A stretch of DNA of 60,934 nt from an uncultured Lachnospiraceae bacterium (lineage in GTDB: Bacteria; Bacillota; Clostridia; Lachnospirales; Lachnospiraceae): contig CAJUJP010000004.1 of assembly GCA_910586615.1 (NCBI GenBank), positions 80,333 through 141,266 on the forward strand, written 5' to 3'. Made by a program: the position numbers and the translations under genes. The stretch's first letter is position 1, and the number at the start of each line of letters is the position of its first letter. Below, one piece after another: positions 7,610-15,863 of the stretch. The notes beneath the pieces are model-generated. The model was not told where the DNA came from and did not search any database. It saw only the letters and a list, made by a program, of their open reading frames with translations.

Positions 7610-9481
7610 ATGAGTAAAATTATCGGAATCGATTTGGGAACAACCAATAGTTGCGTGGCGGTTATGGAAGGCGGTAAGCCTACGGTTATCGCCAATACGG
7701 AAGGCGCTAGAACAACACCGTCGGTAGTGGCATTTACCAAGACAGGCGAGAGGCTTGTGGGTGAGCCGGCAAAACGTCAGGCAGTGACTAATGCCGACAA
7801 GACTATTGCATCTATCAAAAGAGATATGGGTACGGACAGAGGACGTACCATTGATGACAAGAAGTACTCCCCGCAGCAGATTTCTGCTATGATCCTGCAA
7901 AAGTTAAAAGGTGATGCGGAAAGCTATCTGGGTGAAAATGTGACAGAGGCGGTTATCACTGTTCCTGCATATTTCAATGATGCACAGAGACAGGCAACCA
8001 AGGATGCGGGCAAGATTGCCGGACTGGATGTAAAACGTATCATCAACGAGCCTACGGCGGCGGCTCTGGCTTACGGACTTGACAATGAGAAAGAGCAGAA
8101 GATCATGGTATACGATCTGGGCGGCGGTACCTTTGACGTATCTATCATTGAGATCGGTGACGGTGTTATCGAAGTACTGTCCACAAACGGCGACACCCGT
8201 CTGGGCGGCGATGACTTTGACCAGAAAGTGATCGACTGGATGCTGGCCGAGTTTAAGGCACAGGAAGGCGTGGATCTGTCTAATGACAAGATGGCGCTGC
8301 AGAGATTAAAGGAAGCGGCAGAGAAGGCAAAGAAAGAACTTTCTTCCGCAACAACAACAAATATTAATCTTCCGTTTATCACAGCGACGGCGGAAGGCCC
8401 CAAGCACTTTGACATGAACCTTACCAGAGCAAAGTTTGACGAACTGACACACGACCTGGTAGAGAGAACGGCGATCCCGGTACAGAATGCCATGAAGGAT
8501 GCAGGACTGACTAACTCAGATCTGGGTCAGGTACTTCTGGTAGGCGGTTCCACCCGTATTCCGGCAGTACAGGAAAAAGTAAAAATGCTCACAGGAAAAG
8601 AGCCCAGCAAGTCTCTGAATCCTGATGAGTGTGTGGCGCTGGGCGCTTCCATTCAGGGCGGCAAGCTGGCAGGTGATGCAGGTGCAGGCGAGATCCTGCT
8701 GCTGGATGTTACACCCTTGTCCTTGTCGATTGAGACCATGGGCGGTGTTGCAACCAGACTGATCGAGAGAAATACTACGATTCCTACCAAGAAGAGCCAG
8801 GTATTCTCCACGGCGGCTGATAATCAGACTGCAGTAGACATCAACGTAGTACAGGGTGAGAGACAGTTTGCAAAAGACAATAAGTCACTGGGACAGTTCA
8901 GACTGGATGGTATCCCGCCGGCAATGCGCGGTGTTCCGCAGATAGAGGTTACATTTGATATCGATGCAAATGGTATTGTAAACGTATCCGCAAAAGATCT
9001 GGGCACCGGTAAAGAGCAGCATATCACGATCACGGCCGGTTCCAACATGTCTGACGATGAGATTGATAAGGCAGTGAAGGAAGCAGCCGAGTATGAAGCT
9101 CAGGATAAGAAGAGAAAAGAAGCCATCGACACGAGAAATGAGGCGGATTCCTTTGTATTCCAGACAGAAAAGGCACTCAATGAAGTAGGTGATAAGATAG
9201 ACGCATCCGAGAAATCCGGTGTAGAGGCAGATCTGCAGGCAGTGAAGGACATTTTGGAGAAAACAAAGGATCAGGAGATGTCCGACAGCCAGATCGATGA
9301 GCTGAAAGCAGCGAAAGAGAAACTGACCAATTCCGCACAGGCGCTGTTTACAAAGATGTATGAGAATATGCAGCAGGCACAGCAGGCTCAGGGCGGCCCC
9401 GATATGGGCGGCGCGGCACAGGAGAGCACACAGTCCGACGCGGCAGACGATGTAGTGGACGGAGATTACAGAGAGGTATAG
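7610..9481 (+). CDS. dnaK: Molecular chaperone DnaK (Hsp70)
   Basis: 623-aa Hsp70 chaperone. The N-terminal ATPase domain carries IGIDLGTTNSCVAVMEG, the VYDLGGGTFDVSI phosphate motif and LVGGSTRIPAVQ. The linker with LLLDVTPLSLSIET leads to the beta-sandwich substrate domain, and the C-terminus is the alpha-helical lid ending in a Gln/Gly-rich tail and DDVVDGDYREV. The insert missing from the ATPase domain of Gram-positive DnaKs is also absent here. A strong GGAGGAAGAG box precedes the ATG. It works with the adjacent GrpE and DnaJ. Confidence 0.99.
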   Translation: MSKIIGIDLGTTNSCVAVMEGGKPTVIANTEGARTTPSVVAFTKTGERLVGEPAKRQAVTNADKTIASIKRDMGTDRGRTIDDKKYSPQQISAMILQKLKGDAESYLGENVTEAVITVPAYFNDAQRQATKDAGKIAGLDVKRIINEPTAAALAYGLDNEKEQKIMVYDLGGGTFDVSIIEIGDGVIEVLSTNGDTRLGGDDFDQKVIDWMLAEFKAQEGVDLSNDKMALQRLKEAAEKAKKELSSATTTNINLPFITATAEGPKHFDMNLTRAKFDELTHDLVERTAIPVQNAMKDAGLTNSDLGQVLLVGGSTRIPAVQEKVKMLTGKEPSKSLNPDECVALGASIQGGKLAGDAGAGEILLLDVTPLSLSIETMGGVATRLIERNTTIPTKKSQVFSTAADNQTAVDINVVQGERQFAKDNKSLGQFRLDGIPPAMRGVPQIEVTFDIDANGIVNVSAKDLGTGKEQHITITAGSNMSDDEIDKAVKEAAEYEAQDKKRKEAIDTRNEADSFVFQTEKALNEVGDKIDASEKSGVEADLQAVKDILEKTKDQEMSDSQIDELKAAKEKLTNSAQALFTKMYENMQQAQQAQGGPDMGGAAQESTQSDAADDVVDGDYREV

Positions 9482-9562
9482 GAGAAGAGCTATTGCAGTA
9501 TCCGTCATTTTAGTTTAAGATCATATTTTGCATAAAAGAATGAATGGACAGTAAAATGTATG

Positions 9563-9596
9563 TTCACCAGATGATATTCAGGTGTCATCTGGTGAA
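9563..9596 (+). other. Perfect 12-bp stem-loop between dnaK and dnaJ
   Basis: TTCACCAGATGA at 9563-9574 and its exact reverse complement at 9585-9596 enclose a 10-base loop. No U-run follows, so it is not a classical terminator. It could be an mRNA processing or stability element that adjusts dnaJ relative to dnaK expression. The dnaK-dnaJ gap is 200 bp. Confidence 0.6.
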
Positions 9597-9681
9597 ACAG
9601 TTCCGGCGGACGGAGATTCGGGCGGTAGAATATGTGGATTATCAAGACAGATACTGAGAGCAGGCTTGGAGGAGCATAAGT

Positions 9682-10851
9682 ATGGCAGAACAGAAACGAG
9701 ATTATTATGAGGTGCTCGGCATTGAGAAGAATGCAGACGACGCCGCAATTAAAAAAGCATACAGAGTTCTTGCTAAGAAATATCATCCCGATATGAATCC
9801 CGGCGATGCGGAGGCCGAGAAGAAATTCAAGGAGGCTTCCGAAGCCTATGCGATCTTAAGTGACCCTGAAAAGAGACGGCAGTATGACCAATATGGTCAT
9901 GCTGCTTTCGATGGTGCAGGAGGCGCAGGCGGATTTGGTGGTTTTGATTTCAGCAGCGCCGATTTTACCGACATTTTTGGAGATATCTTCGGAGATCTTT
10001 TCGGCGGCGGGCGCCGCGGCGGCAGGAATAACGGGCCGATGAAGGGTGCCAATATCCGTACCAGTGTGCGTATTACCTTTGAAGAAGCGGTCTTCGGCGT
10101 GGATAAGGAGATTGAACTAACTCTGAAAGACGAATGTACGGCCTGTCACGGTACAGGGGCAAAACCCGGCACGAGTCCGGAAACCTGTGCAAAGTGCGGT
10201 GGAAAAGGCCAGGTGGTATTTACACAACAGTCCTTTTTCGGCACTGTCAGAAATGTGCAGACCTGCCCTGACTGCCACGGCACCGGAAAAGTCATTAAAG
10301 ATAAATGCCCTGACTGTCGGGGAACAGGCTACATTGCAAACAAGAAGAAGATACAGGTATCCATTCCTGCGGGTATTGATAACGGGCAGTGTGTCCGCAT
10401 CCGGGATAAGGGTGAGCCGGGAAGCAACGGCGGCCCCAGAGGCGATCTGCTGGTAGAGGTAGTGGTGGGAAGACATCCTATTTTCCAGAGACAGGATGAG
10501 AATATTTATTCCACTGTACCAATGTCCTTTGCCGTTGCTGCACTGGGCGGCGAGATCGTGATCGATACAGTGGACGGTAGGGTGATTTATGATGTGAAGG
10601 CAGGAACCCAGACTGACACGAAAGTACGTCTGAAAGGAAAAGGGGTTCCGTCCCTGCGCAACAAGAGTATCCGCGGAGACCATTATGTGACGCTGGTCGT
10701 ACAGGTGCCTGATAAGCTTTCCCATGAGGCAAAGGATCTTTTGAAAAAGTTCGACGAGCATACAGGCGATACATTGAATTCAGCCAAAAATATCACGTCC
10801 GGACGGGCGGAAGAACCGGCGGGAAAGAGCAAGAAGAAATTCCGCAAGTAA
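9682..10851 (+). CDS. dnaJ: Chaperone protein DnaJ (Hsp40)
   Basis: 389-aa type I Hsp40 co-chaperone that delivers clients to DnaK and stimulates its ATPase. The J domain is residues 5-70 with the YHPDMNP HPD motif. A Gly/Phe-rich linker follows (GGAGGFGGFDFSSADFTDIF). Four CxxCxGxG zinc-binding repeats are seen at about residues 153-218 (CTACHGTG, CAKCGGKG, CPDCHGTG, CPDCRGTG), then the C-terminal substrate-binding domains. GGAGGAG lies upstream of the ATG. It is the last gene of the heat-shock operon and is followed by a terminator. Confidence 0.99.
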   Translation: MAEQKRDYYEVLGIEKNADDAAIKKAYRVLAKKYHPDMNPGDAEAEKKFKEASEAYAILSDPEKRRQYDQYGHAAFDGAGGAGGFGGFDFSSADFTDIFGDIFGDLFGGGRRGGRNNGPMKGANIRTSVRITFEEAVFGVDKEIELTLKDECTACHGTGAKPGTSPETCAKCGGKGQVVFTQQSFFGTVRNVQTCPDCHGTGKVIKDKCPDCRGTGYIANKKKIQVSIPAGIDNGQCVRIRDKGEPGSNGGPRGDLLVEVVVGRHPIFQRQDENIYSTVPMSFAVAALGGEIVIDTVDGRVIYDVKAGTQTDTKVRLKGKGVPSLRNKSIRGDHYVTLVVQVPDKLSHEAKDLLKKFDEHTGDTLNSAKNITSGRAEEPAGKSKKKFRK

Positions 10852-10866
10852 GATGCATAGAAAGAG

Positions 10867-10930
10867 AAAACACACTTTCTGTATTCCTTAAAAATGAGTT
10901 TTTAGGGAACGGGGAAGTGTGTTTTGTTGT
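10867..10930 (+). terminator. Terminator of the heat-shock operon
   Basis: AAAACACACTT at 10867-10877 pairs with AAGTGTGTTTT at 10915-10925. A second internal stem pairs CCTTAAAAA with TTTTTAGGG. A T-rich tail follows. It closes hrcA-grpE-dnaK-dnaJ and separates it from the secreted-protease block. Confidence 0.8.
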
Positions 10931-11107
10931 ATTGGGTTTTTGCAGTAGAAGATTGTGATATGATTATGACGCATACAAAAAGTTATGGGAAACGGTTGTA
11001 ATGGCGCGGCTTCCTGTGCTAATCTTAAAGGCAGAACAACTCAAATGAGTTTTCATGGGCTGTTTTTTAAATGAAAGATAAAGCTGAAGAAAGGCATGGT
11101 CATAAAG

Positions 11108-14100
11108 ATGAAAGCAAAGAAACTTAACAGGATAATTCTGTCATTTGCTCTTTCGGCGGCACTGCTGGCAGAACCGTTGGCAGCAATGCCTGCGGTATAT
11201 GCGAAAGAAATGCAGGCGGCGGAAGAGACGATCGGGACAAATGAGAAAAAAGAAAACAGACAGGGTACAGATGGAGTATCTGTGGGCGGATCAACGAAGG
11301 AGAATCTGAAAGAGGGAGTTCAGGAGGGCACAGCCGGAACGGATTCGGTAAAAGAAGGCCGAGAGGATGCAGCCGTAGAGGATTCCATAGAGGAAGGCCG
11401 TGACGACGCGACCGTAGAAGACTCGAAAGAAGATGATTCAGAAGGCACAACAGGGGGCAACGTGGACGAGTCAACGGGAGAAAATCCGAAAGAAGAGCCG
11501 GACGACACAACCGGAGGAGGCACAGCCGGGGAAGAGCCGGATAACACAACCGGAGGAAACCCGGACGGGGAAGGGCCAGACGACACAACCGGAGGAAACC
11601 CGGAGGGGGAAGGGCCAGACGACACAGCCGAAGGAAACCCGGATGGGGAAGAGCCGGATGACACAGCCGGAGGAAATACGGGCGAGGAAGATCCTGACGG
11701 CACAACCGGGGGAGATTTAGACGAGGAAGAGCCGGACGACACAACCGGAGAAGACCAGGAGGAGGAATTGGAAGGTACGACCGGGGAAGACGAAACGGAA
11801 GAAATAGAGAATTTGGAAGAGAACGGGGAAGGAACAGAAGATTCAGAAGGTTTTTCCGATATGCCCGCAGACTATAGATTAACCTCTTTCCAGAAGGAGC
11901 AGAAAGCGGAACTGGCGAAAGAACTGCGTAAGCTTGATGAAAGCGAAGAGGGTGAAACCTATGTGGAACGGGAAGTGATTACTTTTGCGGAAAGCAGCGA
12001 AGAGGCGGAGCAGATTGCACAAGGTTACCGCGCGGAAATCGTGTCCTTCGAGATGGGAGTACTGACTTTAAGAATCAGCGAGGGAAAGTCGGTCAAGTCT
12101 GCGCTTCGTGCGGCGGCAGATATGAACAATAACCTTCCGGCAGTGTGGCCGAACTATTACCGTTTTTTGTATTGGGAGACAGAGCCGGAAGCCTCTGGCC
12201 TGGAAGTTACAGAAGAGGAATATTTTGTTTCTGAAGACGGTGAGCCGGGCGGAAATGAGACGAACACCGGCGAAGAGATAACTCTGGAAGCATATGAGCA
12301 GGCATTTGATGCGTGGGAAGACTATGACCCTTATTTGAATCCGGCAGAGACAAGCTATCAATGGTTTCATACTACCATCGGATCCACGTATGCCTGGGAT
12401 GAGGGTTACATGGGTGAAGGCGTCAAAGTTGGAGTTATTGACAGCGGCGTTGATTCCAATGAGGATCTGAGTGGTAATGTGTTCGGTGCAATGGATTTTT
12501 GTGACGGGACAGCGGATGCAGCAGATGCGATCGGCCACGGAACCCATGTGGCAGGAACCATTGCTGCGCTTCAAAACGGCAGCTATGGTATGGGTGTGGC
12601 GCCCCGGGCTCAGATTTTTAATGCAAGAGTTTTTGGTAAGGACGCAAGTAAGAGCGGCGCTGATGCCACCATCATAAAAGCGATCGGATATCTGATCAGT
12701 GAAGACGGCAATTTGAGCAATCCGGAGATTAATGATAACCAGCCGAGAGTGGATATTATCAATATGAGCCTTGGCGGCCCCGGCGAGAGCGGCGCATTTC
12801 AGAATGTTCTGAATAAGGCATACAAGAAGGGTGTCATCGTGTTTGCTGCTACGGGCAACGACGGCGGTGTGCAGGAGATGTTTCCAGCGGGGTATGATCA
12901 TGTCATTGGTGTGTCCGCAACGGACAATAATAACCAGCGCGCATATTTTTCCAATTACGGAACGGCCACGGATTTGTCGGCTCCGGGTGTAGATATTTAT
13001 GCCACATACGGCTCAGGCTACAGATCGATGAAGGGAACATCCATGGCATGTCCCGTAGCAGCAGGAACAGCGGCGGTTATTCTGTCCGGAAGAGACAGTC
13101 TGTCGTCACTGAAAACACAAAACGGATATAAGACAGGTTCTGCCAGAGTAGACGCGGTGGAATCGATTATGAAAAACAATACTATCAATGCAGGTTCCGA
13201 TATGGGAAAAGGCATCACAAGCCTGCCCAAAGTGTTCAAACTGTCCACTGCGGCGGCAAAACCGAACGCGCCAGACATCAGTATTACGCCTTCCGAAGAC
13301 AGGCAGAGCGTGACGGTAACGATTCAGGCACAGGCGGGAATGAAGATATGTTATACCACCAACGGTAAAAATCCTGTGTACCAAAGCGGGATGCCGGAAA
13401 ATGAAATGTCAGATAACGGCACGACTTTGACAGGCGGCAATACGGTAACCTTCACGATCGACTGTTCGAAGGCAGCAAAAGGTACGATCAAGGCTTTTGC
13501 ACTGAATGAAAGCGGCATGGCCGGTGCCGTAAAATCCAAAACCTATACCCTTTCGCCTTATGTGTCCGTCATTACCGTTTCCGGGCCGGCGAAGGTCGAG
13601 AGAGGAAAGAACATACAATTAACAGCCACAGTCCTGCCTTCCTATGCAAGTAATAAAGGAGTCACATGGACATTACGGACCTTAGCCGGTGATGATGTGG
13701 ATCCCGCTAAGGTTAAGATTGATGCGAAGGGAAAAGTCACAGCCACGAAGGAGGCGGATCCCGGACGATATCAGGTGATCGTGCAGGCTAAAGATCAGGG
13801 TAAAGCAACGGCGGAGCCTTTTGAAATAGAGGTAACAAAAGAGGGGACATCGCTGCAGAGCCTTTCTTTTGATAAAAAAATGAATAAGCAGCTATGGCTT
13901 GTGCAAGGCGATGAGAGTCCTGTATTGGATCTGAGAGACGGATTGATCGCCAGAGAAAAAAATGCCGAAGGGATATTGACTCAGCTTGGCAAGGATGCGT
14001 TGGACGGCCGTGTGCTCTGGACCAGCAGCAAGCCGGCAGTCGCCACAGTAGACCGGTCGGGTAAAGTGACAGCGATAGCGGTCGGAACAACTACCATCAC

Positions 14101-15649
14101 GGCGATGGCCAATGACAGCAGTAAGAAGAAGGCAACCGTTGCCATCACTGTAAAACAGGCCGTAACGGGCATCACCATCACCACCGCAAAAGGCGGTACA
14201 CAAGCCGGGCAGTTTAGCGTGGCGGCAGGTAAGAGTATGGCGCTTAAGGCGGCCGTCTCTCCGGCGAAACCCGCTAATAAGAAAGTAGTGTGGAGCATTG
14301 ATTCCGGCACTTCAGATGTGACCATTAATCCGTCCACCGGCAGGATCACGGTGAAATCCGGTGCGGCATCGGCAGTCTATACAGTCACGGCGACCGCTGC
14401 CGACAATAAAGGCGCTATGGCGACACAGCAGATCAAGGTGTACGGCGGCGCCATTGGAACGATAGAACTGGATGTTACAAAAGTTTCCTTGTATACCACA
14501 GCGGTGGATGCAGATAAAACCAATACAAAGACGATTATGGCAACCCTCAAAGGAGCAAACGGCAGGGAGGATTTCGATCCGAACGCTTATGCGGTCACCA
14601 GCAGCAATGAGGCGGTGGTGAAGGCTTCTGCCGTAACTGCGGAGGACGGCAGAATAGCGATTACGCTAACTGCTGCCGGCGAAAAGTACGGGAAAGCCAA
14701 TGTGGTGATCGCCGCCACTGACGGCAGCAACAAAAAGAAAACATGCGCCGTCACAGTCAGCGGCGGTATTACCAGAGTGGCATTGCAGGATGAGAAACAG
14801 AAAAACGTCAGCAAACTGAACCTGTTTCGGGACGGAACTATTTCATCCGCACCTGCTGCGGCCAGATTATATGCTGTGATCCAGGGATCGGAAGGAGCTA
14901 ATAAATCGGCCTACGATGTGACCAGCAGCAATCCTTCCCTTGTAAAAGTGCAACTGGATCGTCAGACGGGAGAGATTACGCTGACTGCAGGCAGAAAGGG
15001 CACCGGTAAAGCCACGATTACACTGTCGACATCAGATGGCAGCAGAAAAAAAGCGGTGTGTACTGTAACTGTCAGCAATCCGCCTTCCAGGATCAACGTG
15101 GCGCCGAAGAACGGAATTGCGGCCTATCTTTCACCGGGTAAAAGCATACAGCTGACAGCGACCATGGAGACAGAGTACGGAGCGGTGTCAGACCGGAAAG
15201 TAACATGGAGCCTTGAAGATAAATATGCGGCCATGGGCATTACCATAAACCCATCCACGGGTAAAGTGTCGATTCCTGCCGAGATGAAAGTTTCCAAGCC
15301 GGGATATTTTGAAGTGAAGGCGGCCGCGGCCAACGGCAGCGGTGTCAGCGGGATCGGAAAGGTCTATCTGGTACCGCCTACGACCCATATTACGGTTACA
15401 AAAGATGACTGGAAACATGGTCTGGTATATTTTAAATCCGATTGCGCGGCGCCCATGACATGTACATCCTCGGCACCTGAGGTTGCATCTGCCCAGCTGG
15501 TGTACACACAGTACAATCCCGGTACCGGGAAAGGCGGGGAAGGATATATCTATTTTGTACCTACGGGAGACAGAGGACTTGTTACTTTTACTGTTAAGGC
15601 GATGGACGGAACAAACATTACATGGAGATATACGATAAAGGTGGTTTAG
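11108..15649 (+). CDS. Secreted S8 (subtilisin-like) serine protease with acidic repeats and Ig-like tail
   Basis: About 1,513-aa secreted endopeptidase. The order is a signal peptide ending near AVYAKE, a long Glu/Asp/Thr/Gly-rich spacer (to about residue 250) containing seven tandem 13-aa repeats, a prodomain-like segment at about 284-354 (EEAEQIAQGYRAEIVSFEMG), then the S8 catalytic domain. The catalytic triad is Asp445 (VGVIDSGVD), His477 (GHGTHVAGT) and Ser645 (GTSMACPVAAG), with oxyanion Asn584 (ATGNDGG). A chitobiase-type beta segment (YTTNGKNPVYQSG) and about six BIG2-like Ig repeats follow. There is no LPxTG or SLH anchor, so it may be released or bind the wall through the Ig-like domains. 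The start is uncertain: an in-frame ATG at 11096 lies too close to the AAAGG box. A paralogue is encoded at 18350. Substrate unknown. Confidence 0.93.
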   Translation: MKAKKLNRIILSFALSAALLAEPLAAMPAVYAKEMQAAEETIGTNEKKENRQGTDGVSVGGSTKENLKEGVQEGTAGTDSVKEGREDAAVEDSIEEGRDDATVEDSKEDDSEGTTGGNVDESTGENPKEEPDDTTGGGTAGEEPDNTTGGNPDGEGPDDTTGGNPEGEGPDDTAEGNPDGEEPDDTAGGNTGEEDPDGTTGGDLDEEEPDDTTGEDQEEELEGTTGEDETEEIENLEENGEGTEDSEGFSDMPADYRLTSFQKEQKAELAKELRKLDESEEGETYVEREVITFAESSEEAEQIAQGYRAEIVSFEMGVLTLRISEGKSVKSALRAAADMNNNLPAVWPNYYRFLYWETEPEASGLEVTEEEYFVSEDGEPGGNETNTGEEITLEAYEQAFDAWEDYDPYLNPAETSYQWFHTTIGSTYAWDEGYMGEGVKVGVIDSGVDSNEDLSGNVFGAMDFCDGTADAADAIGHGTHVAGTIAALQNGSYGMGVAPRAQIFNARVFGKDASKSGADATIIKAIGYLISEDGNLSNPEINDNQPRVDIINMSLGGPGESGAFQNVLNKAYKKGVIVFAATGNDGGVQEMFPAGYDHVIGVSATDNNNQRAYFSNYGTATDLSAPGVDIYATYGSGYRSMKGTSMACPVAAGTAAVILSGRDSLSSLKTQNGYKTGSARVDAVESIMKNNTINAGSDMGKGITSLPKVFKLSTAAAKPNAPDISITPSEDRQSVTVTIQAQAGMKICYTTNGKNPVYQSGMPENEMSDNGTTLTGGNTVTFTIDCSKAAKGTIKAFALNESGMAGAVKSKTYTLSPYVSVITVSGPAKVERGKNIQLTATVLPSYASNKGVTWTLRTLAGDDVDPAKVKIDAKGKVTATKEADPGRYQVIVQAKDQGKATAEPFEIEVTKEGTSLQSLSFDKKMNKQLWLVQGDESPVLDLRDGLIAREKNAEGILTQLGKDALDGRVLWTSSKPAVATVDRSGKVTAIAVGTTTITAMANDSSKKKATVAITVKQAVTGITITTAKGGTQAGQFSVAAGKSMALKAAVSPAKPANKKVVWSIDSGTSDVTINPSTGRITVKSGAASAVYTVTATAADNKGAMATQQIKVYGGAIGTIELDVTKVSLYTTAVDADKTNTKTIMATLKGANGREDFDPNAYAVTSSNEAVVKASAVTAEDGRIAITLTAAGEKYGKANVVIAATDGSNKKKTCAVTVSGGITRVALQDEKQKNVSKLNLFRDGTISSAPAAARLYAVIQGSEGANKSAYDVTSSNPSLVKVQLDRQTGEITLTAGRKGTGKATITLSTSDGSRKKAVCTVTVSNPPSRINVAPKNGIAAYLSPGKSIQLTATMETEYGAVSDRKVTWSLEDKYAAMGITINPSTGKVSIPAEMKVSKPGYFEVKAAAANGSGVSGIGKVYLVPPTTHITVTKDDWKHGLVYFKSDCAAPMTCTSSAPEVASAQLVYTQYNPGTGKGGEGYIYFVPTGDRGLVTFTVKAMDGTNITWRYTIKVV
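11501..11770 (+). repeat. Tandem 39-bp repeats within the protease gene
   Basis: Seven consecutive units (the last shortened to 36 bp) start at 11501, 11540, 11579, 11618, 11657, 11696 and 11735. Each encodes a 13-aa unit close to DDTTGGNPDGEGP. Units 2 to 4 are the most alike. The length is a multiple of three, so copy-number changes would keep the frame. Confidence 0.85.
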
Positions 15650-15663
15650 GCGTGGGATATACA

Positions 15664-15700
15664 GGGGATGTGTCAGATTTTTGACATATCTCCTTTCTTA
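15664..15700 (+). terminator. Probable terminator of the first protease gene
   Basis: GGGGATGTGTCA and TGACATATCTCC pair with two mismatches around a GATTTT loop, followed by TTTCTTA. The T-run is weak. The rest of the 15650-15952 gap holds the left 80-bp repeat and the left end of the insertion sequence. Confidence 0.5.
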
Positions 15701-15783
15701 ATCTATGGTGATTTTTCATCTCAATGCCGTATATATGAGTCTATATGAACGAGTAATGCACAGACGGGAGATTTAATGGATAA

Positions 15784-15863
15784 GTTTGTTTGATTTAGAC
15801 ATTCTCCAAGTCTTCTTTTTATTCAAATTGATGCTAACAAATAACTAATAAATATGATATAAT
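15784..15863. repeat. 80-bp direct repeat flanking the insertion sequence, left copy
   Basis: This copy is identical over 80 bases to 17809-17888. It starts GTTTGTTTGATTTAG and ends ATGATATAAT. It is best read as a target-site duplication made when the IS1634-like element inserted. The copy also carries the TGATATAAT extended -10 sequence, now cut off from its downstream gene by the element. Confidence 0.9.

Noticed and set aside
11320..11742. 140-codon minus-strand Ser/Pro-rich frame over the 39-bp repeats
   Set aside because: It is a by-product of the codon composition of the repeats.
11501..11770. Possible CRISPR array
   Set aside because: The 39-bp units are contiguous with no spacers and encode a continuous acidic protein spacer.
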